Shown: positions 34,414 to 44,778 of the stretch, in pieces
Numbering within the stretch: position 1 is the first letter of the stretch
Layout: every line of letters starts with the position of its first letter
Origin: Pholiota molesta
Taxonomy: Eukaryota; Basidiomycota; Agaricomycetes; Agaricales; Strophariaceae
Direction of reading: 5' to 3'
Assembly: GCA_014925825.1 (NCBI GenBank)
Contig: JACGCK010000076.1
Span: forward strand, 1-64,000
DNA length: 64,000 bases
The notes under the pieces: model-generated
The model's input: the letters and a program-made list of their open reading frames with translations, nothing else
What the model was told of the DNA's origin: nothing
Databases searched by the model: none
Position numbers and translations under genes: made by a program

Positions 34414-35078
34414 TCACCAACCAGCTACGCCTGCATGCCGCAAGTATCGCAATAAAGGCAATAACTCTTGTACATGTAGGCGGTAAAGTAGGGTGCGTGA
34501 CAGGTAAGTGTACGACGGGCCAATAGTGGGTGTCGCTGTCGTAAGCGGCGGTCTGTATAAGTTCGTCAACATTGATATACTGTCATCATTGCATATCGAC
34601 GTCGACATGTGGAGGACGCGATTCTTTGTGTAGGAAAGCAGCAAAATGAGGCCCAAGGCGAACCAGATAAAGCTGTGTCGTAGACGGGATTAAGACAAGC
34701 CAAGTGCGTGATAGTAAATGCAATGGATAAGAGCGCGGGGGTATGCCAGCGAAGATGATGACGAACCGGAAATTGAAGCCGGAGATGACGAGGCGCGCCG
34801 TGGTCGAAGATATCTTGCTTTGGTCGACGGTGATACCTGGACTTAACACTGGATGAAACGAACCGAAGGTAGTATTGAGAATTAAAGTGTACATACAAGT
34901 TTTGAAGTCTGAAGGCTGAGATTATATGATCACTACCGACGCTTGAACACTCCATGAATGGAACAGACGAAATAGACTTACCCCATCCGCTATAGAGATG
35001 GGCAAGATATCCGTTTCGCAATGTACCATCAGATGGCCCGCCGTAGACAGGGGCTTCCCGATATTTGACAGTCTTCAT
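34414..35078 (-). other. Possible spliced gene or relic on minus strand
   Basis: A start at 35078 leads to EAPVYGGPSDGTLRNGYLA and then a plausible donor (GTAAGT near 34984). Further pieces with hydrophobic stretches (for example RLVISGFNFRFVIIFAGIPP and TWLVLIPSTTQLYLV) lie downstream in different frames between acceptor-like CAG sites. No single splice combination gave a clean full-length protein, so it may be a decayed membrane-protein gene. Family not recognised. Confidence 0.25.
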
Positions 35079-35274
35079 AATTTCGCTGGGAGGAAAAAGA
35101 CTAGCAGGGGAGCAGATAATGATGGGAGACTAAATACTCAGGTGGTAGTTGGGCGGAGGATGCCAACAGTGGCCACAGTGACCATAGACTAACAATCACA
35201 TGCACACGAAATGACGCACACCTTCTGGCACGGCAGTGGCAGAATATGGACATGTTAGTTCTATTACTTACAAT

Positions 35275-35371
35275 GGCGCTATAGTATAGTGGTCACGATC
35301 GAAAGGCTGTGAATTAACGCTGGTGGGTCGGTCCATTGTCTAGGTGCTGTGTTCGAACCCTGGTATAGCCC
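35275..35371 (+). tRNA. tRNA-like sequence, probably a relic
   Basis: An A-box-like TAGTATAGTGG follows GGCGCTA, and a good B box (GTTCGAACCC) lies about 60 bases downstream, followed by TATAGCCC, which can pair with GGxGCTATA if one base is bulged. The span is 97 bases, too long for a simple tRNA unless there is an intron after a GTG that sits where the anticodon should be. D-stem, anticodon stem and T-stem pair poorly. It is either a decayed tRNA gene or the head of a tRNA-derived SINE. Confidence 0.3.
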
Positions 35372-35655
35372 ATATTTAAACAGCCTGTACATGCCCCTCA
35401 CGAAAGCCATCTGGGTCGTGGTAAGGTAAATGTATGCACAGTTTACAGTATCGAAAAGTCCATTTTACTGTAACGATTAACGTAATATTTTAACGAGGCG
35501 AATTTCGGTATCAGCATAAGAATAAAATTAAAAAACAATTTTTGGACTGTGCTGCTGGACACGATATACTGTGTATATTCGCAAACAAAACTTTCATTTT
35601 AGTCCAAATATACATCATACATCATCGGAAAACTTGACTAGACCGAATGTTAATA

Positions 35656-37511
35656 CTATTTGGTGCGTCGCATAGCATTTTTCTTTTTAGATCTATTGGC
35701 ATGCTCATCATTAGGCCCAGCCCCGCTTCCGGCAACGACCTGTGCCTTTTCAAGAGCACTTGCCACAGCCCACGCTTCGGATACACGTTTAGAAAAAGTA
35801 ATACTCATCATCGTGTTCGTCGCACCCAGTGTACGTGTAGTACCGTGCATATAGCCTGGTTTAAATGCGAGCAATGTGCGCGCACTGTGGTGGACGACGA
35901 CACGAAGCGAAGCATCTACAAAATTCTCCCCACCCTCAACAATTTCGGGAGTGGAAACACGAGAAACACACGACGCAAAAGCCCAGCTGCAATAAGCAGG
36001 GTCAACATGTGTCCATCTAAGAGTGCACATGAATTATAACTTCTGTTACCTGATGCAATAGTAAACCAGGTGAATATACTCACGCTTGGTAGCCCACAGC
36101 CAAATATGCTTCAGGCGGAGCGCGTTCTGCTGTAGGAAAGGTATAGACGACACCATTCGACTTGATATGGAACCCATGGCCTATGGATACAGTTAGGTTT
36201 ATATAACGAAAAGCAAGATTAAAAAATAAGATATAGAAAAAAGCTTACTTTCACAGACATCCCGGGTAGCGAGACGGGGCATACCATCGAGTTCAAGGGC
36301 ACGATCAACTTCGCCGAGTACTTCGATAGGCATAACCGACCGTATGAGACTCCAGGTTATCGAAACAGCGCCAATAACATCTGTATCGTGGTTAATGCGT
36401 GTTCCCTGGTCGAGATCTTTGGTATATGATTTCGCCTGGCCTAGGGCACAGACATGGCGGGCGCCTGCGTTCAGTCCAAACTGGGCCATGTGGCCAGGGT
36501 GTGTAGGCTGATAAGGATCGGGTAAATTTCTGATGATGGCCATGGATGAACTATACATACTCTGACATTCCTACGCTCATTACAGGCTTCATGCACTACT
36601 TCTGTGAGCCATGTATAAAGGCCACCGCCGAGAGATGATGCTGCGGCAACATCCCGGATCACGACAAGCTCGATACGGATTTCTTCTGCGAAGTGGAGGA
36701 TAAATATAAAACTGAAGGAATGATGCAAATCGGACAATCACTTTTGTCGTCAAAAGAATAAAATAATACGGACTCGTCTGCTGGGACAGCATAAAAGCCT
36801 GTCGAAGAATTGACCGAATAACTTTTGATAGCAGACGCATTCCCATCATACAGATGGTGGTAGCGCTTGAATACACCATGTTCGGGAGTACGCTGGACAA
36901 ATTTCATTTGGAATGGGCGCACATTACGGCTGACCCCGCCACTGATCATGCTAGCAGCACTGTAAGGTGGTAAGTCCAAACCGAGTTCATGGACCTACAA
37001 TACAGATACATATTAATTCTCTATCGTCTGGATGACACTGGAAATACAACGGACATGCCAGCGCTTCTGCCAGTGTGTAGGACTACAGCCAGTATACTCT
37101 TTCCACCTGCTGTCGAATGCACGGAGGCCAACAAAGGTAGTGCTCGATGATCCTGGGACCTGCGTGCAGTATGCATGCGATATACGAATCTCATCCAGTA
37201 AATCTGCAGGCTATTAGACACAAATACACATCAGAATATGAACTTAAAAATGCAGAGAAAAAAGGGCCGGCTTACTGTCGTTAACTCTTTCGCAAGAAGT
37301 GTAGATGCTACTTCCAGTAGGTGGGTAAACAATGGATTCGGTGTATCGAATCCTATACCAGCAACAGAGGCAAGTATTGCCAATGTCTGAGGCGACGACA
37401 GGAACTCCTCCCCTATAATTGCAGATTAATAGTAGACAGAATTGCGATCATAAAAGAGCACATACACTTTTGTTTCCGTACAGAAGCAGCTTTGCCTTTT
37501 CGTTTACCCAT
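35656..37511 (-). CDS. Unrecognised eight-exon protein, 473 aa
   Basis: Exons read 37511-37466, 37412-37276, 37210-37037, 36994-36742, 36685-36561, 36507-36249, 36180-36084 and 35986-35656. Seven introns of 42-97 bp, all GT-AG, restore one continuous frame. The N-terminus is basic (MGKRKGKAAS). The body is compact and well conserved-looking: TPNPLFTHLLEVASTLLAKE, VPGSSSTTFVGLRAFDSRW, LPPYSAASMISGGVSRN, THPGHMAQFGLNAGARHV. Near the C-terminus a His-containing segment (FKPGYMHGTTRTLGATN) precedes MSITFSKRV, faintly like the end of a 2OG dioxygenase fold, but I would not assign that. The protein ends in a basic tail (NRSKKKNAMRRTK). The ATG at 37511 is chosen because the frame upstream lacks such features. 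One donor (GTCATC at 37036) is weak. An intact many-exon gene beside a Helitron may be host or captured cargo. Confidence 0.7.
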
Positions 37512-39943
37512 AATTCGTTTAACAGATCCCCAGATAAACAGTCTGTAGCTCGGTAATGGATGAGGATAGATGAGGATCGATGAGTGGAACGGCAGCACGT
37601 TGACAGCATGTTAAGACGACGTCACGATCGATTTCGTGAATGTGACGTATCACTGTAGGTCACCGGCCACCTGTCAAGACGACAGCAGCGTTCGACGAGC
37701 GATGACAGCAGTGATTGACGAACGATCGACAGCTTGTCTTGAGGGCCATTGCATAGCATGGCATATACTCGTCTAAGTCTTTTCTGCATATTTCTTAGAC
37801 TCTCAGATAGATAGATCTTTCTAGCTTTGATTTTGAGTGCTTCCCAAAATAAAGAAGAAAAAACCTTAAAAGTCAAAGTGAATCACATTATACATTTTCT
37901 ATGTATACAAGGAAATGCTATCCTAGAATCTATTTTATTTCTACCAACAAAGAGTGGAGGTGGGCATCAGGGAAAGGCAGAAGGTGCTATAGGGAACTGC
38001 TGTGCAGTATGACGGCAAGGCTGAAGAGGACGGCGCTAGCCAGAACAATGAGTGATCTGCGAGGCGATGGCAGCATCCTCTCTGTCATCAGCAGCCTCGC
38101 AGCCCAACCACACCCAATCACCATCGTCCTGCGCAGCGGCAGCGGCGCCCGCAGTGCTATCCGACTTCGGCCATATTGTGCCCTATCACCCCATGCGGCA
38201 ATCGGCACTCAGATCGAGCGCAAGGATGTCCGGTAAGTTCTAATGGATTTGTACCACCGACCAACGCTAGCGTGATTTCTAAGGGCACGCCGCCATCCAG
38301 AACGAACGACACTATGGGAAGGGGCTTTGAGAGGGGGCGGGATACACCGGCGCCATGCCCTCGTGCGACTGGGCCAGCGAGCCTCGGTACTGGATAAAGC
38401 CAGGGTAAGTCAAGGCTATCAACGTTCCAGTAAACGTGCTCACCCTTATCCCGAGGCAGCAAGGATGACATCCTCGCATTCATCCCATCGGTGCCTGGCC
38501 TGGTCCTTCCGCTCGCTGTCCTTATTTGTGAGTGGAACAGATGGGGGATGGTTCCCATACCGAGCCGGGCCGTTCGCACAGGAGCGAGGACGATGCGCGC
38601 TCCCGCAAAGCCTACGCATTCGCATCTGTATGCGGCTGCGCGCGTTGACTGTATGGACAAGGCGTCATTCCTGCAGTCTCGTTGCTGACGCTGCTCCGGT
38701 GTCCGCGTATCGCCCCTGCTGTTCTGTGTTGTAGCTGTGTCGTGTGTCGTCGCCGCGCCCCGGTTTGCCTAGCTTGCTGCTGTGAGCGCGATACTGAGAA
38801 GAGGAGGATAGCCGATGAGATCTACACACCTAAAACCTGCGCGCTGTACGCCCTACGTGGCTTCACGCGTCGTGATGCATCGAGGGGGCTAATCCGCGGA
38901 CACCGTATGCTGCCCAAAGTGCATGCTGCTTGTAAACAAAAGCGCCGATGGTGGTTGTGTGGCGGCAGCCATTGTCGTTGCTGTCCAGAGAGTGTGGGTG
39001 AGTTCCGGCGCGCATCGGACAGAGCAGACGTACCTGATAAAATGATCGCACCGTTGTTGGAGACTGTGATGGGAGCGCACGCACTGTAGGCCGGGGCTGT
39101 CCGTCGGAACTGTGGGTCCAAGGTATGGCTTGCCGCAAATGACGAAGGCAAATGACTGGGTAAAGCGAGCAAGGTGCTGGCTGTGTCCTCGTGGTCCTTG
39201 CGCGAGCGAGCTCACGCGGCGCCGAAGGTTCGGGGGACGTTACTGCAAAAAGACGCTGGAGCAGTGCATTAACACGGGCACTAGCGGCCACAGGATGGAA
39301 CGCGCCTTGAGTGTGGTCCTTAAGTCCATGTCGCAGGCCCTCGGCGCTCAGCCTCTCCTGCCTATTAACGTCGAATACCAGAGCTTGTTCATCGTCTATA
39401 AACAGAAGACAGTGGCGAGGGGCGAGGGGCCGTGGTTGACGAACGAGTACGTCGTCGTCGTCGCTCGCCAGGGTAGTGGTGACGGAAGCGGCAACAGGAC
39501 CTAGTTCGTCGTCGACGGGCGGATAAAAGAGAGGTTGAGGGTGGTTCGTCGTGGCTTGCGAGGGTATGGGGCCTATGCTCGTTCGTCGTCAACGAACGGA
39601 GGAGAGTGACTCTACTGGCTGATAGGTACAGAGGGGAACATCGGCGCGATCACGTGGTGATAATGTGATGCTAATCAGCTAAGGTACTTAAAACGGGCCG
39701 AACGGAAAATCGGGCCGACGCGTTTAGCGTAACAGCTGCCAGATTTTAGGCCCACTCCGTTGAAAAAGACGACGACGGACCGAGGACGACGATGGCATAG
39801 GGACAACGACGATGACGAATGGCAGATGGCAGTGTACTGTTGGTATACTGTATAACTGTTGGCTTACGAAGGGACTCAACAGTGTAATTAATCGTGGAAT
39901 TAGACTAATAAATATGCATAAAGATAACAAATAGCACACTATG
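37512..39943. other. No supported gene
   Basis: The left half (to about 37950) is AT-rich, with repeated 'cgacgagcgatgacag'-like words near 37685-37725. The right half is GC-rich, with GTC triplet runs near 39448-39466 and scattered donor- and acceptor-like sites (for example gtaagt at 38232), but I could not assemble a believable protein. A possible gene beginning ATGAGTGATCTGCGAGGC near 38049 is too uncertain to call. Confidence 0.4.
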
Positions 39944-40678
39944 CTAAACAAGACAATCAACCCGTAAATTGAAATCCAAATCCTCCTCGGACATCGTGAA
40001 TGTTACGCCCTCTTCAAAAGGCACGAAATACACCGAGGAATCATGGAGATGTCGGAGGGTTTTGGGACAGAATGAGTCAATACCACAGATATGTGAATCC
40101 ATATCGTCCCATGCACGTAGCTTGCTTTGAAGATCGAATTCCCTGTCAAGGTATTTCTGAATAGATAACTGCACAAGAGGGGAAACAGTTTGATGGTTGA
40201 TAATACCACGACGATGCAGAGTCAATTCGGGATAGAGGCATACTAAGCCGTATGAAGCGATATAGTTCATGACGAGGGAACTGTGAAAATGCAGGACAGG
40301 CTGGATTGGGGAGCGAGTACGCGATACGACGATGTTGATGGACTTGCTTCTGTGGCCCGAACCTTTAGACAATTTGAGAACGAGGAACACTCCATGTTCG
40401 TCGTCAGAACATTCCAAATATACCATATCCCCCATGGATACTGTTCGATATTCTTCCCGGTATAGCATAAAAGTGAGAAAATTAAATCGGTCCCGGTCGA
40501 AACGCGAAATGTAGATGTCTAAATCTCCTGGACGAAAGGAAGCCGGAAACAGTGCGTAAAGGGCCCAAGATCCAGAAATAACACTGTGTGTGGTTTCCAA
40601 TAGTTCGCGTACATCGTTGGACGTTCCCAACTCATAAATCAGACCAATTTGTGAGAGGGTATCGTGCAAAGCCTCCAT
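39944..40678 (-). CDS. Nucleotidyltransferase-like protein, 244 aa
   Basis: A single intact frame runs from the ATG at 40678. Residues 34-56 read ISGSWALYALFPASF followed by PGDLDIYI: a hydrophobic-GS motif, then D-x-D, the spacing and setting of the active site of the Pol-beta-like nucleotidyltransferase superfamily (GS at 36-37, D52 and D54). The third acidic residue expected on a later strand is not obvious, so activity is uncertain. No signal peptide or membrane segment is visible. The C-terminus is acidic (MSEEDLDF). Agaricomycetes carry many such uncharacterised proteins, and I know of no defined function. The gene is intronless and isolated. The family call rests on this motif only. 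Confidence 0.6.
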   Translation of the reverse strand: MEALHDTLSQIGLIYELGTSNDVRELLETTHSVISGSWALYALFPASFRPGDLDIYISRFDRDRFNFLTFMLYREEYRTVSMGDMVYLECSDDEHGVFLVLKLSKGSGHRSKSINIVVSRTRSPIQPVLHFHSSLVMNYIASYGLVCLYPELTLHRRGIINHQTVSPLVQLSIQKYLDREFDLQSKLRAWDDMDSHICGIDSFCPKTLRHLHDSSVYFVPFEEGVTFTMSEEDLDFNLRVDCLV

Positions 40679-42079
40679 GGCTATAACTAATCATCAGTAT
40701 TACTTAGGATTTTAAAGAAATGCGAAGTCTGACCGAGTATGTAGGCTTCCCAGATTTGATGATATGAAAATGAAGTGATATGGGCTGTGTAAAGGTAGAC
40801 CAACACAGTGAGAGGGTGTCTGGTAAGGTGTAAAATTTCAGGTAAAGCGTCCTAGGTCCGACTCTGCGAGGGTGAATGTGTGTGGAGCGAATCAGGATAC
40901 AAACATGCATAAACATTAGCACAACTTTCATGAACATTAAGGATTCTTTCGACGGCTGGATGCTGGTGAAATGTTTGGTCGAGCATCAATAGAGGACGGG
41001 AACAAACATCTATAAATACATGCTTAGTAATTTCGAATGTGGGGGACCATTGCTTTCAGCAAGGTGACGCCCTGTTCAGCGTTGAATAGATTACCGGCCA
41101 CTGGCTTACCAGATTGTAGTCGCACTGCCGCACAAGTCTAAATATATCATTTGGTGCTTTGTATTCGCTGAGCGCCTTTTAAATCCTTTGAGAGGTCCAA
41201 CCAAGACTTGTTCATACCACATGCCATATGTGTAACGTGTCTCTAAGACCACACCTGAAGGAGGTACTCCCAAAAAAAGTACCCAAAATGACGGTCACCT
41301 ATACATATCTAACGACCACATCAACATCGAATATTCACTTTGCGTAAATTCAAGACGTTATGTATGTAGAAATTAGAATTCGAAGTCTTTGACATAGCCC
41401 AAAGGCACGCTTCGCGGTTACCATAAAGGGGCACAAAAAATCCGAAGGTGCCAGTACGATGGCAAGTTGCCAACTACTTACATCGGCATCAACATTGTTT
41501 TTATTTAGGTAGGCCGTGGGTTCAAGAATAACCCGATGAACATAAAGCGAAATTTCGATGACCTCGAGGCTCGCGCTGCGGGCGCTGATCCAAAGGGACG
41601 GAATTCAAGCCATAGGCCCAAGAAGGCAGGCATGACAGGGTATATTTGGATTCGCACATGTGGGACGTGTCAAATGAGACGACGGACGTGTTGTGCATCA
41701 GCTCGGGAGACCTAACTACGCTATGATCTATCTACTTATGGCGAATGAAATTAAACAAGGGGAATACGTTTGGAGGTATGTTTCGTGTATATATAAGTGT
41801 GATGTATACTACTTGGGCCTGAGGCAGCTCGTTATGAGCGCGAAGTGCGAAGGAACGTAGAGTAAACTGTAAGGTAGATAAGTTTAAATAATGACCGGAT
41901 CCTCGCAGAAAAAGAGGTTTAGTAAAGGAAACGAATGTATAACACTTTATAGAGTAGAGGCAGAAGGAATGATGATCGAGCAGAAAATTAGAAATATACC
42001 ACAGAGATAAACGGTTAGAAATTTATTGTTAACCGATAACACGGCACGAAAAGGCAACCCAAATGAAAACGGAAACGCA
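40679..42079. other. Intergenic, no gene seen
   Basis: About 1.4 kb, AT-rich, between the nucleotidyltransferase-like gene start and the ligase 3' end. Only short chance frames are present; no repeat, tRNA or element end was noticed. Confidence 0.5.
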
Positions 42080-44627
42080 TTAGGCGTCCCCAGCAGACGC
42101 AGAAGCCGCGCCCGCCTTGCGATGGTCTGGAATCTCGGCGTCCTTAGGCTCATCCTTGTCGACCGCTTCCCCGATGTACGACGGGAACCTGCACGTGTAA
42201 TCAGTAAAAACCACGACCGTCGGACGCGCATAACAACACCGTCCATACCTGGGCACGCCGTCGCGCGTCAGTTCTTGGAACCGGTACGTTATAATGGACC
42301 CAATTGCGGGCGGCGCCTTGCGGATTTTGTCGGTCAAGCCAGAGCCGACGTTGAAGAGCTAGATGGAGTGAAGACAGAGATGCACGAGAAAATAAGGATA
42401 ATATCAGCGAACGTCAATTCAGAAAGATGCGTCCATAGTTGGACGCCTGACGGAATACGCAACGCGCACGCACCTTGCCCGACTCCATCTTGCACATGAG
42501 CGCCCCGGTGCTGCCCTTGTTGCGCCCCTTTCCCGGCGCATACCCCGTAACCACCGCCTCCGCATCATAGAACGTCTTGATCTTCAACAGCGAGCCCGAG
42601 CGCCTGCCCTCGTACATCCTACGAAAAACCAAAACCAAAATCAGCATAGAAAATTCGAACCCGCGCCGCGCCCGAACACCAACGCGAGCGCAAGCGAGAA
42701 GAGAATGTAGATGCAGTGCACTCACGATGCAGCGCGCCGGAGCATCACGCCCTCCCCACCGAGGCTCTCCACCTCGCGCAGGCGCGCGAGCACATGCGCG
42801 CGGTCCCTTGCCAGCTCATGCTCCACGACGACGAGCTGCTCCTGCGCGTGCGTGCCGCCCGGGCCGAAACGCTTCTGCAGCGCCGCGTAGCGCACCTCGA
42901 ACGGCTCCGTCCCGAGCGACGGGATGTCGAATATCTGTGCGCGGGGTGAGTAAGGGGTAGAAGTAAGTAAGGGGTAGAAGTAAGTAAGGGGTAGAAGGAA
43001 AGAGGAGAGAGGGGGAGGGACCTGGAAGGTGATGTTTTTCCAGTGCACGGAGTTGACGGTCTTGACGATGGACACGGTCGATTGGAATTCGCCGCGCCCG
43101 CCGTAGAGCTCGCCGTCGAGGGTGACGTCCTTCGGCAGCTCTGCATATGGGAGTGTAAGTGGGGATAAGCAAGGACGTAGGCGGATGCACGTACTGTCTA
43201 AGAACCAGTTTGGGGGCGTGAACGGGTTTCCTAGGCGGCTGACAAACTGAGCGCCATCCCAGAACGTCCTGTAGAAATAAGGAAGAAGTTGAGGTCGTTG
43301 GTCCTGGTACAAGAGAGGAAGACAGACCTGACGCCGTCCAGCTTCTCGGACATCCACCACCCCGTCGGGTCAGCGCCAGTCTCGATGTCCCATTTGTTAG
43401 CGAGCAGGAGTTCCGGGACGGATTTGCTGCTGCTGCTCGCCTGAGGTTGCTCGTCCGCGGCTGCGTCGGGATCCGCATCGTCTTCAACTTCAGGCTCGTC
43501 GGTTTGTGCGTTACCTTTACCCTTAGACGTACGCGAGCTGGGGGCTTTGCGAGCACGTTTCGCAGGCCTGGCGTCTTCATCGTCATCATCACCACCTTCC
43601 TCGTCATCCTCGTCGTCCTCGTCCGCAGGTTTCTTTCGTTTGCCAGATGCCTTCGCCGTGGATTTGGGTTTGGGTTTGGCGACGGCAGCGGCCTTGCCCT
43701 TGGACGCGGCTTTCCCTTTCGCCTTGGACGTCGTCGCCTTGGGCTGGGGTCCATTGGGGTTCTTCATCTTTATGCGAGCGAGTTCGTACTTCTCGCCGAG
43801 GAGAGACCTGAGGTGTTTGCAAGTGCGGGCGTTGACCGGTGCGCCTCCCTACGAATGTTGATTTAGTAAGTGTGCAATAAAATTGGTCCGGATATAAGGC
43901 AAATCCCTGTGTGCAAGGCAACCAGACGGGTGCAGAGGCGCAGTACGCAACGAGGCAACAGGAAGCCGCACACAAAAGAGGAATAGAACAGGAGAGAAAC
44001 AACGGATGCGGTGCACAACACAGGTCTCCGCGGTACAGCGCGAACGCAGAATAGATGGGTTTATGACAAATAAGGAGCTGTTTTGGAAAGACAGCACACA
44101 CCTGGTTGCGCCATGCCTGATTACGGGGAAATGAACGAGTAGGGATCATCATGAGATGCGTTAGTAAGTGACAGAAACCTGAGTCAGCGGGGGAGAATAC
44201 CGGGCAAGAGCTAAACATGCAGGAATAGGACAATGCGTGGACGACGGGAGGAGAGAGAAGGCCAAACGGAGTAATATCTTGAATTAGTGAAGTGGAACGA
44301 AGGCAAACGCATGCGTACGCACCAGAAATAATGATCCATGGTACGCTTGACCTTATACGTAGAAGAACTGCAATGGGAAGAACGAAGCGGGGAGCACAAG
44401 TTGGTGATAGGTCGCGTCAGCGGGATGTATCAACGATTGGCATAGGGCGCATCACCCCGCCCATCCTTGAGTGCAGCCAGCGGCGACGAACACCGACGGA
44501 GAGCGGGGCGTAGCACTGCGCAATGGACACACCTGGACTGGGAGCTGACCTCGCGTTGCTCGCCGTCGGCGAGAAGGACGGCTGGGCGGAAGCCATTGAT
44601 CTCGGCGAGCTCGTCCTGGACGGGCAT
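42080..44627 (-). CDS. ATP-dependent DNA ligase with N-terminal SWIM finger
   Basis: Eleven exons (44627-44533, 44367-44323, 44210-44201, 44116-44102, 43848-43328, 43268-43195, 43140-43022, 42934-42726, 42618-42474, 42358-42249, 42188-42080) give an intact 483-residue protein. Residues 47-67 hold C-S-C...C-K-H, a SWIM-type zinc finger (CSCPAWRNQ ... RTCKHL). Residues ~85-190 are a Lys/Ala- and Asp/Glu-rich linker with likely nuclear localisation signals (KRKKP, KRARK). The ligase core follows: adenylated Lys224 in EKLDGVR, motif III LDGELYGG, FDIPSL, EGVM (354-357) and LLKIK. An OB-fold ends the protein, where NVGSGLTDKIR resembles the small OB domain of minimal ligases. It would seal nicks in DNA. 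The third exon is only 10 nt and the fourth 15 nt. A truncated copy lies at 57.1-59.4 kb. Confidence 0.88.
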
Positions 44628-44778
44628 GATGGTGATGGTGATAGATGGTTCAGAACTGGAGGTATTTTGAATGGGCGCCCGCGCATGATGGCCAATATAC
44701 CGGGTTTCCAACGCGGCTTGCACAGCCGAGTCCGGTAAACAAAGGTCACCTGGTCGTGTCGTGAATCGTGATGTTGTG
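42474..44778. repeat. Segmental duplication, left copy (ligase exons 1-9)
   Basis: The sequence from ligase exon 9 through the region upstream of exon 1 recurs in the same orientation at about 57196-59524. Both copies share exons, introns and the promoter-side stretch ending GAATCGTGATGTT, after which they diverge. The copies differ by scattered substitutions and small intron indels. Confidence 0.9.

Noticed and set aside
41515..41545. tRNA T-arm-like 'gggttcaagaataaccc'
   Set aside because: The loop length is wrong and no matching acceptor or D-arm is nearby.
43447..43866. Long frames on the plus strand over ligase exon 5, also 57907-58590
   Set aside because: Antisense shadows of the Lys/Ala/Asp-rich linker of the ligase.
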